Positions 24,811 through 32,900 are shown, numbered from the stretch's first letter. The stretch is 46,585 nucleotides of DNA from Companilactobacillus tucceti DSM 20183 (GCF_001434665.1 NZ_AZDG01000020.1:1-46585), one strand, 5' to 3'. Numbers and translations: made by a program. The notes: generated by a model not told the origin, from the sequence alone.

Positions 24811-25800
24811 ATGCAAAATAGGAAATTAAAATTAACGACTGTGCTATTGATGGGTACGCTTATTTTGGCGGGATGTACTAGTGAAACGCCTAATATAAGT
24901 AAAAGTAATGGTCATAAAACAACTACTTCAAAGGTAAGTAATAATCATCATAAATCGACTACAAATGATAATAAGTCGGATTCTCTTTGGAACAATGACA
25001 AGGATAATAAATTGGAGTCCTTCATTAACCAATGGGCACCAACAATGAAGCAGTCATATAAAAAATACGACGGCCATCATTCATTAAAAACTTCAGTAGG
25101 AACGATTTATCCTGATGATTTATCAAAAGTAACAGTCGCTGATTCTAATGCTTCAATTGGTTGGAGTAAAGATGGTGAAGGTAGTGACTCATATAATGTT
25201 GTCGCTATTTACAACTACGACGGCACGGAGCCCCCATTGCCAAACCACATCACATACTTCTTTGCCTTTCATGATGGACAACCAATTGTCCTAGTTGATC
25301 AAAGTCGTGATGGAACACCTAATTTATCTGAAACGCAAAATAATGATGTAAGATCTGCCTTTTCTAATATTGTTGCCGGTAAGAGTGCTGGTACTACAAA
25401 TAATAGTAGTAATCAGGCAACGACAAGTAAAAAAGCTAGTTCAAGTCAAATGACTACTGATCCTAATATGATTGGACTCATGCTTCGTGAGATGCGTGGA
25501 TCCTATGATGGCAATGGTGGACAGGCTAAAATGGAAGAATATCTAAGTGTATCCTTAGAGGACGGAATGTATCGAATTGGTACAGGAACTTTAGCATCTG
25601 AAACTCCATACAAGATTAATGGAAATACAGTTACTTACTATACTAAAGACTTCAGTCATGGTGATACGGATGCTGATGCGCCATTAGTCCCACATGATAT
25701 AAGTTTGAAAGATTTGGAAAGTAAGTATTATTCTACTGATGCTCAAAGACAAAATATTCAAGATGTAGCAAGTCAAATGCCAGCTGTTTCAGGAGAATAA
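24811..25800 (+). CDS. DUF4767-containing lipoprotein
   Basis: 329 residues. Lipobox LILAGC with Cys22. A Thr/Ser/Asn/His-rich linker (25-57) precedes the DUF4767 domain, SLWNNDKDNKLESFINQWAP to SAFSNIV (about 58-187), the usual DUF4767 start. A second linker leads to a beta-rich C-terminal domain (about 215-300) with GLMLREMRGSYD and MYRIGTGTL. Found in lactobacillar lipoproteins of unknown function. Possibly co-transcribed with the short SLAP gene. SD AAGGGGAAAA matches the C-rich loop of the small-RNA candidate at 27.3 kb. Confidence 0.82.
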   Translation: MQNRKLKLTTVLLMGTLILAGCTSETPNISKSNGHKTTTSKVSNNHHKSTTNDNKSDSLWNNDKDNKLESFINQWAPTMKQSYKKYDGHHSLKTSVGTIYPDDLSKVTVADSNASIGWSKDGEGSDSYNVVAIYNYDGTEPPLPNHITYFFAFHDGQPIVLVDQSRDGTPNLSETQNNDVRSAFSNIVAGKSAGTTNNSSNQATTSKKASSSQMTTDPNMIGLMLREMRGSYDGNGGQAKMEEYLSVSLEDGMYRIGTGTLASETPYKINGNTVTYYTKDFSHGDTDADAPLVPHDISLKDLESKYYSTDAQRQNIQDVASQMPAVSGE

Positions 25801-25873
25801 AAAAGCTTATAAGTTTTTGTTTTGATTTTAAATTAAATAATAATCAAAGTGGTATTAAAGAGATCTTAAATAT

Positions 25874-26002
25874 GCAGCGTAAACATGCGACAAAGCATAA
25901 CTTTTTCCGCTTAAAATAGAATACCCCAACAATCCTTTCAGATTGCTGGGGTATTCTACTTTAATGCTCGAAAGTTGACCATGCTTTGTTGCACTCTCTT
26001 TA
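25874..26002 (-). repeat. Stop-codon palindromic element, copy 4
   Basis: Minus orientation, starting at the CAP/SLAP gene stop (TAAAGAGAGTGCAA). Outer arms GCGACAAAGCAT (25887-25898) and ATGCTTTGTTGC (25981-25992) pair with one G-U. Next to them on one side only is the conserved GACC bulge; the box TTTTAATGC-TCGAAAGTT follows; the central stem is AGAATACCCCAACAATC (25918-25934) with its complement (25941-25957). Confidence 0.78.
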
Positions 26003-27082
26003 AATTGAATCTTTAGAAACAAACTTAGTATTAGGATTTGAGCCTGTGTAATTATACAAAGCGTCAAATTGACTATATGAATCGTAATCCCAATCAGCAT
26101 CAAAAGCCGCAGCGTTACCACTGATACCTAAACCAACACTAGGACCGGAGTAAATTAAAGCAGCACGGTGGCCGTAATGTCCGGCTTGTCCGCTACCAGT
26201 TAGGTTGTTGCCTTCATCATACCATTGTGATAGTAGGTAATAGGCAGCGTCTTTATCGGATTTAACGTCAGCCCACTTTAGCATGAAGTCAAATCCAGCA
26301 GTAGATAGGTTTTCAGAAGTCGATCTGGAAGCAGATGAATGGTCAAGTGTGCTACCAACTTGTTGTTCAGCACGTTGTTGAGCATAGTTCATCATATCTG
26401 ATGTTACGTGAACAGGTGCTGTGCCATTTGCTTTATGTAATGCATTTAGATATTTTTCAAAGTAATTATTGATATTGGCGAGATTTGGTTTGTATGTATT
26501 AACTTCTTCACCAGTATCAGGATCAATATTTTTATTAACATCAGTAAGGTGGCGTACTTCTACTCTAGGAAGAAGTCCCGCATCACCATGAGTTTGGTAA
26601 TTGTACAAAGTCATGAATTGGTGGGGTGAGATTTGATAGTATGTTCTACCGGTACTGAATTCAAAAACTACCCTTGAAACTAACCAGTCAGAATATTGTT
26701 CAAGATGTCCGTTAACGGATCCATCACGATCGTCAATTGTCTCTGCATCAGGTTGCTCAACTAAGATGTCAACTTTTCCTCGATCGTTATTGTTACCAGT
26801 TAAGCTAGCCACATCAGTTGATAGTAAAAATTCATTTGTTGAGACTTGATAGTATGTACGCCCATCTACTTGATTGGTTCTACCAACGCGCCAAGGTGTA
26901 TTAGCAGCAAGTCCTCTATTTTTTACCAAAATACCCTCTTTTGTGTATAGACGTGTAGTGGGTACGTCCTTTGTTGTAGCGACCATTGCCGCTTCAGCAT
27001 CCTTACTTAAAACGGAACTAGTAGCAAAAGCTGCTAGAGCAAGTCCTGAGACAGTTAGTGACTTCAGAAATAATGATTTCAT
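26000..27082 (-). CDS. SLAP-domain surface protein with CAP (SCP-like) domain
   Basis: 360 residues. Signal peptide to about residue 31 (AEAAM). Two SLAP-type repeats (about 35-92 and 105-163) with YYQVSTNEFL and YYQISPHQFM, then a CAP/SCP-PR1-like domain (about 200-345): LNALHKANGTAPVHV, ENLSTAGFDF, and QWYDEGNN...GHYGHRAALIY, with CAP His/Glu signature residues. In lactobacilli such proteins are wall-associated and of unclear enzymatic activity. SD GAGGAG on the minus strand. Stop lies at the edge of palindromic element copy 4. Confidence 0.87.
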   Translation of the reverse strand: MKSLFLKSLTVSGLALAAFATSSVLSKDAEAAMVATTKDVPTTRLYTKEGILVKNRGLAANTPWRVGRTNQVDGRTYYQVSTNEFLLSTDVASLTGNNNDRGKVDILVEQPDAETIDDRDGSVNGHLEQYSDWLVSRVVFEFSTGRTYYQISPHQFMTLYNYQTHGDAGLLPRVEVRHLTDVNKNIDPDTGEEVNTYKPNLANINNYFEKYLNALHKANGTAPVHVTSDMMNYAQQRAEQQVGSTLDHSSASRSTSENLSTAGFDFMLKWADVKSDKDAAYYLLSQWYDEGNNLTGSGQAGHYGHRAALIYSGPSVGLGISGNAAAFDADWDYDSYSQFDALYNYTGSNPNTKFVSKDSI

Positions 27083-27240
27083 AAAATAATCTCCTCAAAA
27101 TCTTTCTAAGTTTTTATAAAATAACATATACGATTAATATGATATTACATTAATGCCTTTAATCAACACTTTTTATTGTGTAATTATATTTATCCTAAAT
27201 AGATGAATTGTTTTTATAAAAACTTCGATGGAGCTATTTC
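27083..27240. other. AT-rich region upstream of the CAP/SLAP gene
   Basis: Contains the SD and presumably the promoter of the minus-strand CAP/SLAP gene, in very AT-rich sequence. No ORF or repeat is supported here. The rest of the 500-base gap up to 27612 is taken by two small-RNA candidates. Confidence 0.5.
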
Positions 27241-27372
27241 TTGTCACTATTTTAACCTGATAATATACTGACAGTTGAGAGAAGAATTCTCTTGCGATTA
27301 CTTAGAAACTTGATTTCAGAACGTCAACTCACCTTTCCCTTACCATGAGTTGGCGTTTTAATTTATATTTTT
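27241..27372 (+). ncRNA. Candidate small RNA 1 with its own promoter and terminator
   Basis: Promoter TTGTCA (27241-27246), exactly 17 bases, TATACT (27264-27269) predicts a start near 27276. The transcript would carry a 5' hairpin AGAGAA-gaa-TTCTCT, an unstructured linker, then a terminator AACGTCAACTCA (27320-27331) with TGAGTTGGCGTT (27346-27357) and a T-rich tail. The terminator loop CCTTTCCCTTACCA is C/U-rich, the kind used by Gram-positive small RNAs to pair with ribosome binding sites. No ORF. About 90 nt. Confidence 0.6.
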
Positions 27373-27398
27373 TATAATAAATTCAATATATATATTCT

Positions 27399-27526
27399 TT
27401 GTACAATATTGAGCAAGAACATATACTCATGGTGAGAGAGGTGTGTACTCTCTCACAGATATACATACGTTTCTTTGATGTTTCCCTGATTGCCGACCCC
27501 AACTTCCCGAGGGTCGGTATTTTTTC
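27399..27526 (+). ncRNA. Candidate small RNA 2, tandem to the first
   Basis: Promoter TTGTAC (27399-27404), exactly 17 bases, TATACT (27422-27427). A 5' hairpin GTGAGAGAG (27432-27440) with CTCTCTCAC (27448-27456) is perfect. The linker holds GTTTCCCTG, and a terminator GCCGACCC (27492-27499) with GGGTCGGT (27511-27518) is followed by ATTTTTT. Its loop CAACTTCCCGA is again C/U-rich. Same layout as small RNA 1 but little sequence identity. About 90 nt. Confidence 0.62.
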
Positions 27527-27611
27527 ATCAAAAACTGATACGACATATTATGTCTCTCATTTATGCTAAAGTATCTCCGTAAATAATGCTGTGTATGAGG
27601 GAGGATACTTA

Positions 27612-27836
27612 ATGGGAGTAACGGATGATTTTCCTGATAATTTAAAAAAATTACAGGATCTTAAATTTTTAATTTATGAATCAAGTAAAAATAGAATTGA
27701 TTTTCATGATTTTGGGATTTTGACTATGGAGCTTCAAGATCAATCAATTAAATTGGATGAAGAATTTAAGAAATTAAAAAACGACCATACAATTGAGGAA
27801 ATTGCACAGTCGATCGTTCAAAAATATAATCTATAA
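27612..27836 (+). CDS. Small hypothetical acidic protein
   Basis: 74 residues from the ATG at 27612, which follows GAGGGAGGA by 8 bases; a GTG at 27591 lies before the SD and is rejected. Predicted helical and charged, with VTDDFPDNLKKLQDLKFLI at the start and TIEEIAQSIVQKYNL at the end. No signal peptide or known motif that I can name. Its 3' end overlaps the convergent XRE regulator gene by six bases. It could be a phage- or regulator-associated accessory protein, but nothing shows it. Confidence 0.6.
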   Translation: MGVTDDFPDNLKKLQDLKFLIYESSKNRIDFHDFGILTMELQDQSIKLDEEFKKLKNDHTIEEIAQSIVQKYNL

Positions 27837-28142
27837 ATCTTTGATTCTCATAATTAGTTTTGACAGTTCGCGACGTTTATCTTCAGAAATGGAAGATAGG
27901 TAATTGATTAATTCTAAAGTGTCTGGATCTTGTAAATTTTTGTTTAGGAAGAAATCTCCTAGTTGTAAACCGAGAGCTTGAGCAATGTCATTTAGCTTTT
28001 GCATCTTGATGTTGTCCAGCTTTCCGCGTTCAATTATGGAAATCAAACTAGGGGATGATCCAGATTTTTCGGCTAACTGTTCGATAGTCAAATTTAGAGC
28101 TTTTCTTCGTTTTCGAATGGTTTTGCCGATTTCTTCAAGCAT
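27831..28142 (-). CDS. XRE-family HTH regulator
   Basis: 103 residues. N-terminal Cro/C1-type HTH: IRKRRKALNLTIEQLAEKSG, then SPSLISIIERGK, about residues 8-62. The C-terminal part (70-103) is helical and may mediate dimerisation. Upstream, on the other strand, is the promoter of the SLAP gene at 28424, which carries a dyad between -35 and -10; this regulator is the nearest candidate to bind it (inference). Convergent with a small acidic protein gene. Confidence 0.85.
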   Translation of the reverse strand: MLEEIGKTIRKRRKALNLTIEQLAEKSGSSPSLISIIERGKLDNIKMQKLNDIAQALGLQLGDFFLNKNLQDPDTLELINYLSSISEDKRRELSKLIMRIKDL

Positions 28143-28350
28143 GAATTTTCTCCGATCTTGTAATATTTGAGGTACTAATATATATCTACTATTTTGACTA
28201 TTTTTTTATTCTAAGCAAGTGATTTACTGATAAAATGTCAAAAAAACTTTAAAAAGAATAATTTCCAAATATCTTAATAATAAAGTAAAAACGGAGCCAA
28301 TTAACGGTTTATTAGATTCGAGTATTTTTATTGAAATAAGAAAATTGCAG

Positions 28351-28379
28351 TTGATAATATGCTATTGCATATATATAAT
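28351..28379 (+). promoter_or_regulatory. Strong promoter with dyad in the spacer
   Basis: TTGATA (28351-28356), exactly 17 bases, TATAAT (28374-28379). The spacer contains ATATGC-TATT-GCATAT (28357-28372), a dyad fitting exactly between the two hexamers. It drives the SLAP gene at 28424 with a short leader of about 38 bases. Binding there would block or distort the promoter. Confidence 0.7.
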
Positions 28380-28423
28380 TAAAATGATTTATACATATAA
28401 TTACACTATAAGGGGATATAGTA

Positions 28424-28975
28424 ATGAATAAGAAAACATTGGGAAGTTTGTTTGTAGCTGGGATGGCAGCTATTACGGTAGGGATTTTTAGTAATTCAAC
28501 AGACGTATCAGCATCAGGTGTGGCAACAACATTTGATCACATTACACGTATGTATAACAGAGATGGTGATTTGATCACTAACCGTGCTTTAGGTGCTAAC
28601 ACTCCATGGCAAGTAGGAATTTTCGCTACTATTAACGGAGAAAAGATGTATCAAGTTTCAACTAATGAATTTGTTAAGGCTTCAGAAACAACTTATGAGG
28701 GTCCAGTTGTTAAGAGTGTTACAGAAGATGATATACGAAACACTAATTGGATAAATGCTGATACTAAGTATCATTTCTATAGTGATTATATGAGTATTTC
28801 CGGTAAAAATATTAGTCAAGTTGGGCTTTACAGTATTTCATCCATAAAGGGAAATCAAATTACAATTGTATTTAATAGTAGTGATTCAAATGGATGGATT
28901 CAAACATTTACTTATGACGGTAATTCATTAACATCCAATTCTACAAACATGGTTCTATATAAAGCTGATTATTAA
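28424..28975 (+). CDS. Short SLAP-domain surface protein
   Basis: 183 residues. Signal peptide ending near VSASG (residue 31). One SLAP-type repeat, ITRMYNRDGDLITNRALGANTPW...MYQVSTNEFV (about 39-85), close to the repeats in the proteins at 24182 and 26000. The C-terminal part (about 95-183) is beta-rich, WINADTKYHFYSDYMSISG and so on, of no family I recognise. SD AAGGGGA. The RBS contains TAAGGG, complementary to CCCTTA in the loop of small RNA 1. Confidence 0.82.
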   Translation: MNKKTLGSLFVAGMAAITVGIFSNSTDVSASGVATTFDHITRMYNRDGDLITNRALGANTPWQVGIFATINGEKMYQVSTNEFVKASETTYEGPVVKSVTEDDIRNTNWINADTKYHFYSDYMSISGKNISQVGLYSISSIKGNQITIVFNSSDSNGWIQTFTYDGNSLTSNSTNMVLYKADY

Positions 28976-29090
28976 AAATAAATAATATCTTCCAATTGTT
29001 ATTATTAAGAACAAATACAACCAACAATAGAACTGTTTTGTAAGTTTTGGATGCGGTTTAGTTTGATTGTTTTTTCAAACTTTATCAAAA

Positions 29091-29120
29091 GTCGTACTGT
29101 GTTAAACAGTGCGATTTTTT
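29091..29120 (+). terminator. Rho-independent terminator after the SLAP gene
   Basis: TCGTACTGT (29092-29100) pairs with ACAGTGCGA (29106-29114, one G-U), loop GTTAA, followed by six T. Confidence 0.82.
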
Positions 29121-29144
29121 AGTTAAAAAATAGAGGGGATTTTT

Positions 29145-30038
29145 ATGAAGAAAAAAGGGATATTTCTAGTTGCCATTATGGCATTTTTATTAGTAGTTAC
29201 GGGGTGCGCCAATCAAAGTAAGCAAAGTTCTCCAACAAATAAAGTGGAAACAGAGTTGTATAACAAGCTTTCAAAAAGTAGTCGTGATGATGTTCAATTT
29301 ACTTTTAAACGTCAAGAAGGAACTATCAAGGGACAAGGTAGTATTGATCTAACTATTAACAATCAATCAAACAAAAATGTGAAATTTGATTTAGGAGATT
29401 TTGTATATCTCGGTGCAGATAGCTTGGAATCGAGTAAATCAGGTATAAAAACTGTCAAAGCAGATAAGGAAATTACAATTAAAAGTATTTTCAAAAATAT
29501 AGATGAGACAATTTTTAGTGATCCGGGATTATTCTGTTATAAAAATGATTCATTTAAGTTGGCTTACTTAGACAGAAAAACTTCCAAATCAAATAATTTA
29601 AGTGATTCAGAATTTAAGAAAAAATACCGTCATTTCATGGCTCATAAAGATGACGTGACAACTAATTCTGACAGTTCTAGTGTCGATGATAATTCTGATA
29701 ATGCGTCAAATGATAATGATAATTCAACTACGACAAATGACGATGATAAAGCAGATGCTTCAGTAGATTCTAGTAATGATGATAAATCTAATAGTGGAAA
29801 TGCTATTAATAGTGGAGAAGAGGCTAAGGCTCTCGTTGAATCTCAACAAGGTCCGGCTGATGAAAGTCAGTATTATACATATATGGAAGGAATGTGGGAT
29901 ACAAGTAATGGAAAGGCTTATTGGGTAGTCTTATTCCAACATAATCCTGATTCTGAACTACCAATGCGTATGGGAGCTTGGACAGTATATCCAGATGGAA
30001 CTGTATTGTCAGGACAACCTACAGATATAGATAAGTAG
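29145..30038 (+). CDS. Lipoprotein with Asp/Ser/Asn-rich linker
   Basis: 297 residues. Lipobox VVTGC, Cys21. Residues about 40-150 form a beta-rich domain (VQFTFKRQEGTIKGQG...LDLTINNQS-like). A low-complexity Asp/Ser/Asn linker (about 170-225) leads to a C-terminal segment with NSGEEAKALVESQQGPADES and YWVVLFQHNPDSELP, a pattern common in lactobacillar surface proteins. Function unknown. SD GAGGGGA precedes ATG. Followed by a convergent WYL regulator. Confidence 0.8.
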   Translation: MKKKGIFLVAIMAFLLVVTGCANQSKQSSPTNKVETELYNKLSKSSRDDVQFTFKRQEGTIKGQGSIDLTINNQSNKNVKFDLGDFVYLGADSLESSKSGIKTVKADKEITIKSIFKNIDETIFSDPGLFCYKNDSFKLAYLDRKTSKSNNLSDSEFKKKYRHFMAHKDDVTTNSDSSSVDDNSDNASNDNDNSTTTNDDDKADASVDSSNDDKSNSGNAINSGEEAKALVESQQGPADESQYYTYMEGMWDTSNGKAYWVVLFQHNPDSELPMRMGAWTVYPDGTVLSGQPTDIDK

Positions 30039-30049
30039 GTTTAATACAA

Positions 30050-30988
30050 TTAATAATATTCCAGAGTTTTTCGTAACTCACTTTTAACTGCTTCAATCAA
30101 AGAAACAGGAGATTTAACTCTAACCCTAGTTCCTTGTCCCATGATCCACATAATCAATCCTTGAGTATAGGCGGTCCCTTCGATAAGGACCTCGTTGTCA
30201 AATTCCTTTATGACTTTAGAATTGGGGAAATGGTCAAGAGCAGTTTGAGGGAATCCAGAATAATAGATTTGGAAATTATCTTGTTTACCATCACTGATTA
30301 AGTAAGTATTATTTATTTCATTACCATCGTCTTTTTTCACGTTCCATGGTAAAGGAATCTTCTTATTATGCAGCGGGACAATCGACTGAAACCTATCCAT
30401 TCGGTGAATCTGGATTTGATTTAATTGTTCATTATAAGTGGTGACGTAAAAATAAAAATTGTCGAAATAAATACTTAATGGTAACTCAATACCAGTTTTG
30501 ATTTTTTGAGAACTGTTAAGATAAGTAAATTCGATTGCAGTATGAGTATCAATATATTCAGAAAATTTTTTGATCCTTGGTAAGAGATCATAATTTGATT
30601 TAACTGGTACATATTTAGATGCAGTACTGTTAATAAGTCTTTTTGCTAGATGAGAATCTTCTTTAGACAGTTTGCCAAGTAATTGTTTGGTCAGTTGATT
30701 CAATTCAGTTTTGCCAAAAGCACGAATACCGATAATAACTTTGAGAAGTGCTAAAACTTCTTCAAGGGGAATATCGGTTTCTTTTTTTATATAGTAAGTT
30801 TTAGTTTTAAGGTCGTGAATATATGTCAGTTTGAGATCAATTTCAGCGATGGATTCTCTGATATCTCGTAAATATCGTTGAATAGTCTTGGCAGAACAAT
30901 TATATCGTTGCATTTCATCATCCATAGACAATTTATCGCCGTTCAGCATACGGGTAAACATTTCAACTACATTTTTACTTGCGTTCAT
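30050..30988 (-). CDS. WYL-domain transcriptional regulator
   Basis: 312 residues. N-terminal HTH (about 5-60) with SAKTIQRYLRDIRESI, the HTH_11/DeoR-like type. The middle WYL domain shows IEFTYLNSSQKIKTGIELPLSIYFDNFYFYVTTYNEQ (as motifs IEFTYLNSS and PLSIYFDNFYFYVTTY) and IQIHRMDRFQS, followed by a C-terminal extension WMIMGQGTRVRV-like WIMGQGTRVRVKSP. WYL regulators bind nucleic-acid or nucleotide ligands. It diverges from the LytTR-LiaF operon. Confidence 0.87.
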   Translation of the reverse strand: MNASKNVVEMFTRMLNGDKLSMDDEMQRYNCSAKTIQRYLRDIRESIAEIDLKLTYIHDLKTKTYYIKKETDIPLEEVLALLKVIIGIRAFGKTELNQLTKQLLGKLSKEDSHLAKRLINSTASKYVPVKSNYDLLPRIKKFSEYIDTHTAIEFTYLNSSQKIKTGIELPLSIYFDNFYFYVTTYNEQLNQIQIHRMDRFQSIVPLHNKKIPLPWNVKKDDGNEINNTYLISDGKQDNFQIYYSGFPQTALDHFPNSKVIKEFDNEVLIEGTAYTQGLIMWIMGQGTRVRVKSPVSLIEAVKSELRKTLEYY

Positions 30989-31046
30989 ACGATCTTCCTT
31001 AATTTAAGTTCTATTATGATATTAGTATAGGATATATTATATTTTT

Positions 31047-31077
31047 TGACCGCTTATTCTTCAAAAATGACCACTTA
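31047..31077 (+). promoter_or_regulatory. LytTR-type direct repeats
   Basis: TGACCGCTTA (31047-31056) and TGACCACTTA (31068-31077) are direct repeats 21 bases apart, two helical turns, the geometry LytTR proteins bind. They lie about 66-96 bases upstream of the LytTR start, so autoregulation is likely. Confidence 0.6.
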
Positions 31078-31142
31078 GACAAATAGTCTATGCAGAAAAA
31101 TTTTTATGTGGTGTAATACTTTTAGCGAAAGGGTTGTTGGAT

Positions 31143-31595
31143 GTGAAAATAAGGGTAGATGTTTCGTCTGATTATACGGATAAAGAAATTATCATAAAAG
31201 CTCCAAAAGAAGACGAAGAATTAGAGGAGTTAGTTAAAGAGATTGAAAAAATTAAAAATGAATTCAGTCAAATCAACGGTTATATTGATGAGACCGTTTA
31301 TTCATTGAACCTGAAAGAAATTTTATTCTTTGAAACTAATGATCGTAACGTCTATGCCCACACAGTTAAACAATCTTTTTTGATCCATTATCGATTATAT
31401 GAACTTGAAGATAAATTACCGGATAATTTTTTGAGGGTATCTAAGTCATCTATCTTAAATTTAGATGAAATATTATCTTTATCAAGATCGGTAACGGGAA
31501 ATTTAGTTCAATTCAAAGATACCTATAAGACGATTTATGTATCGAGAAGATTTTTGAAGGAATTAAAAAATAGATTAAATCAAAGGAAGTTTTAA
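31143..31595 (+). CDS. LytTR-domain transcriptional regulator
   Basis: 150 residues from a GTG at 31143, chosen because AAAGGG (31128-31133) lies 9 bases upstream; the TTG at 31134 abuts the SD. The N-terminal part is acidic and helical (EDEELEELVKEIEKI), the C-terminal half is the LytTR domain: LNLKEILFFETNDRNVYAH, FLRVSKSSILNLDEI. No receiver domain. Such stand-alone LytTR proteins are often paired with a membrane partner; here the LiaF-like gene follows after two bases. Confidence 0.88.
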   Translation: MKIRVDVSSDYTDKEIIIKAPKEDEELEELVKEIEKIKNEFSQINGYIDETVYSLNLKEILFFETNDRNVYAHTVKQSFLIHYRLYELEDKLPDNFLRVSKSSILNLDEILSLSRSVTGNLVQFKDTYKTIYVSRRFLKELKNRLNQRKF

Positions 31596-31597
31596 AG

Positions 31598-32350
31598 ATG
31601 AGAAATAGAAATGGAATATTTTGGGGCATATTTATGCTTTTGAGTGCAGGTATTTTAATTGCTAGTCAGATGCACTTAATAACTTATGCTTTTAGCTTTT
31701 GGACAGTAGTAATGACGATTTTCTTAGTTGCTATTTTGATCAAGAGTTTGGTCAATTATGTAATTCCCGGGACAGTTTTTTCTTTAGCATTTTTGGCAAT
31801 TTTATACGCTAAACCTTTAGGAATAATGGCAATTGTTCCTTGGACTGTACTTGGTGCAGCATTATTGATCTCAATCGGCTTGTCGTTTATATTTCATCCA
31901 TTCATAGCTAAGCATCGTTTTCGTAGTATGAGATATTATCATCACGGTAATAATTGGCATAATCCTAGAATGCACGCACGTTTTGACCATAATATCGATG
32001 TGGAAACAGTAGATCAACCAGATGTAAATGTCAGTGTTCGTATGGGTAGTAGCGTTAGATATGTAACTTCAGATGATTTTAAAGAAGCTAATATTGATGT
32101 TTCCATGGGTAATGCTAAAGTTTATTTTGAAAATGTCACGGTTCAAGATACCGCAACGATCAATGTCAACATTTCACTTGGTGGAGTAGATTTATATGTA
32201 CCTAAGAATTGGAATATCGTCAAGGCAATCGACGACAATAGTATGAGTGGTTGGTCAGAAGAGGGTAATCCTGAAATTACCGAAGACAGTCCGACCGTTA
32301 CGATCCATGGATATACTTCACTATCGGGATTGAAGATAGCATACATTTAA
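31598..32350 (+). CDS. LiaF-like membrane protein
   Basis: 250 residues: four hydrophobic segments in the first 100 residues, then a soluble beta-rich C-terminal domain (about 125-250) with VNVSVRMGSSVRYV, ANIDVSMGNAKVYF, TINVNISLGGVDLYVP, the DUF2154/LiaF C-terminal repeat pattern. LiaF controls envelope-stress signalling in other Firmicutes. In an operon with a LytTR regulator it is probably its membrane partner or inhibitor. SD AAAGGAAG. Confidence 0.87.
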   Translation: MRNRNGIFWGIFMLLSAGILIASQMHLITYAFSFWTVVMTIFLVAILIKSLVNYVIPGTVFSLAFLAILYAKPLGIMAIVPWTVLGAALLISIGLSFIFHPFIAKHRFRSMRYYHHGNNWHNPRMHARFDHNIDVETVDQPDVNVSVRMGSSVRYVTSDDFKEANIDVSMGNAKVYFENVTVQDTATINVNISLGGVDLYVPKNWNIVKAIDDNSMSGWSEEGNPEITEDSPTVTIHGYTSLSGLKIAYI

Positions 32351-32369
32351 TATTAATTAGGGATGCAAA

Positions 32370-32900
32370 ATGGAAATTAGACAAGCTACAATTAAAGACA
32401 CTAAAGCAATTTTAAAAATTTATACTCCGTATGTTTTGAATACAGCTATAACTTTTGATGATAAAGTTCCTTCTGAAAAGGATTTTCAAAATCAAATAGT
32501 GGATATTTTGAAAGACTATCCGTATTTAGTTGCTGAAAAAGATGGAAAGATAATTGGATATACCTACGCTCATTATTATTCACAACGAGCAGCATATAAA
32601 TGGACGGCAGAGGTCAGTATTTATGTAGATGAAAATGCTAGAGGACTTGGTGTCGGTCATAAATTATATTCAGCTTTAGAGAAAATCTTGATTCAACAAA
32701 ATGTAGTCAACTTAGGTGCCTGTGTTACGGCTGATAATAGTGGCAGTGTGTCTTTTCATGAGAAACTAGGTTATAAAACAAGTGGAATTCTAAAGCATTT
32801 TGGTTACAAATTAGGAAAGTGGCATGACATTATCTGGATGCAAAAGAAGATCGGCGATACTTTTGAACCAGGTGAATTTATTCCATATGAAAAACTGTAG
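32370..32900 (+). CDS. GNAT acetyltransferase, phosphinothricin/methionine-sulfoximine type
   Basis: 176 residues. IRQATIKDTKAILKIYTPYV, AHYYSQRAAYKWTAEVSIYV, ENARGLGVGHKL (acetyl-CoA loop) and KHFGYKLGKWHDIIWMQ follow Pat/YwnH-like N-acetyltransferases that detoxify phosphinothricin or methionine sulfone. The actual substrate is unknown. Ends 34 bases or less before the promoter of the next unit. Distance from LiaF (20 bases) allows read-through from the LytTR operon. Confidence 0.87.
   Translation: MEIRQATIKDTKAILKIYTPYVLNTAITFDDKVPSEKDFQNQIVDILKDYPYLVAEKDGKIIGYTYAHYYSQRAAYKWTAEVSIYVDENARGLGVGHKLYSALEKILIQQNVVNLGACVTADNSGSVSFHEKLGYKTSGILKHFGYKLGKWHDIIWMQKKIGDTFEPGEFIPYEKL

Noticed and set aside
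27429-27569. 46-codon open frame across small RNA 2
   Set aside because: It starts before the predicted transcript start, has no ribosome binding site, and its codons are dictated by the hairpin and terminator.
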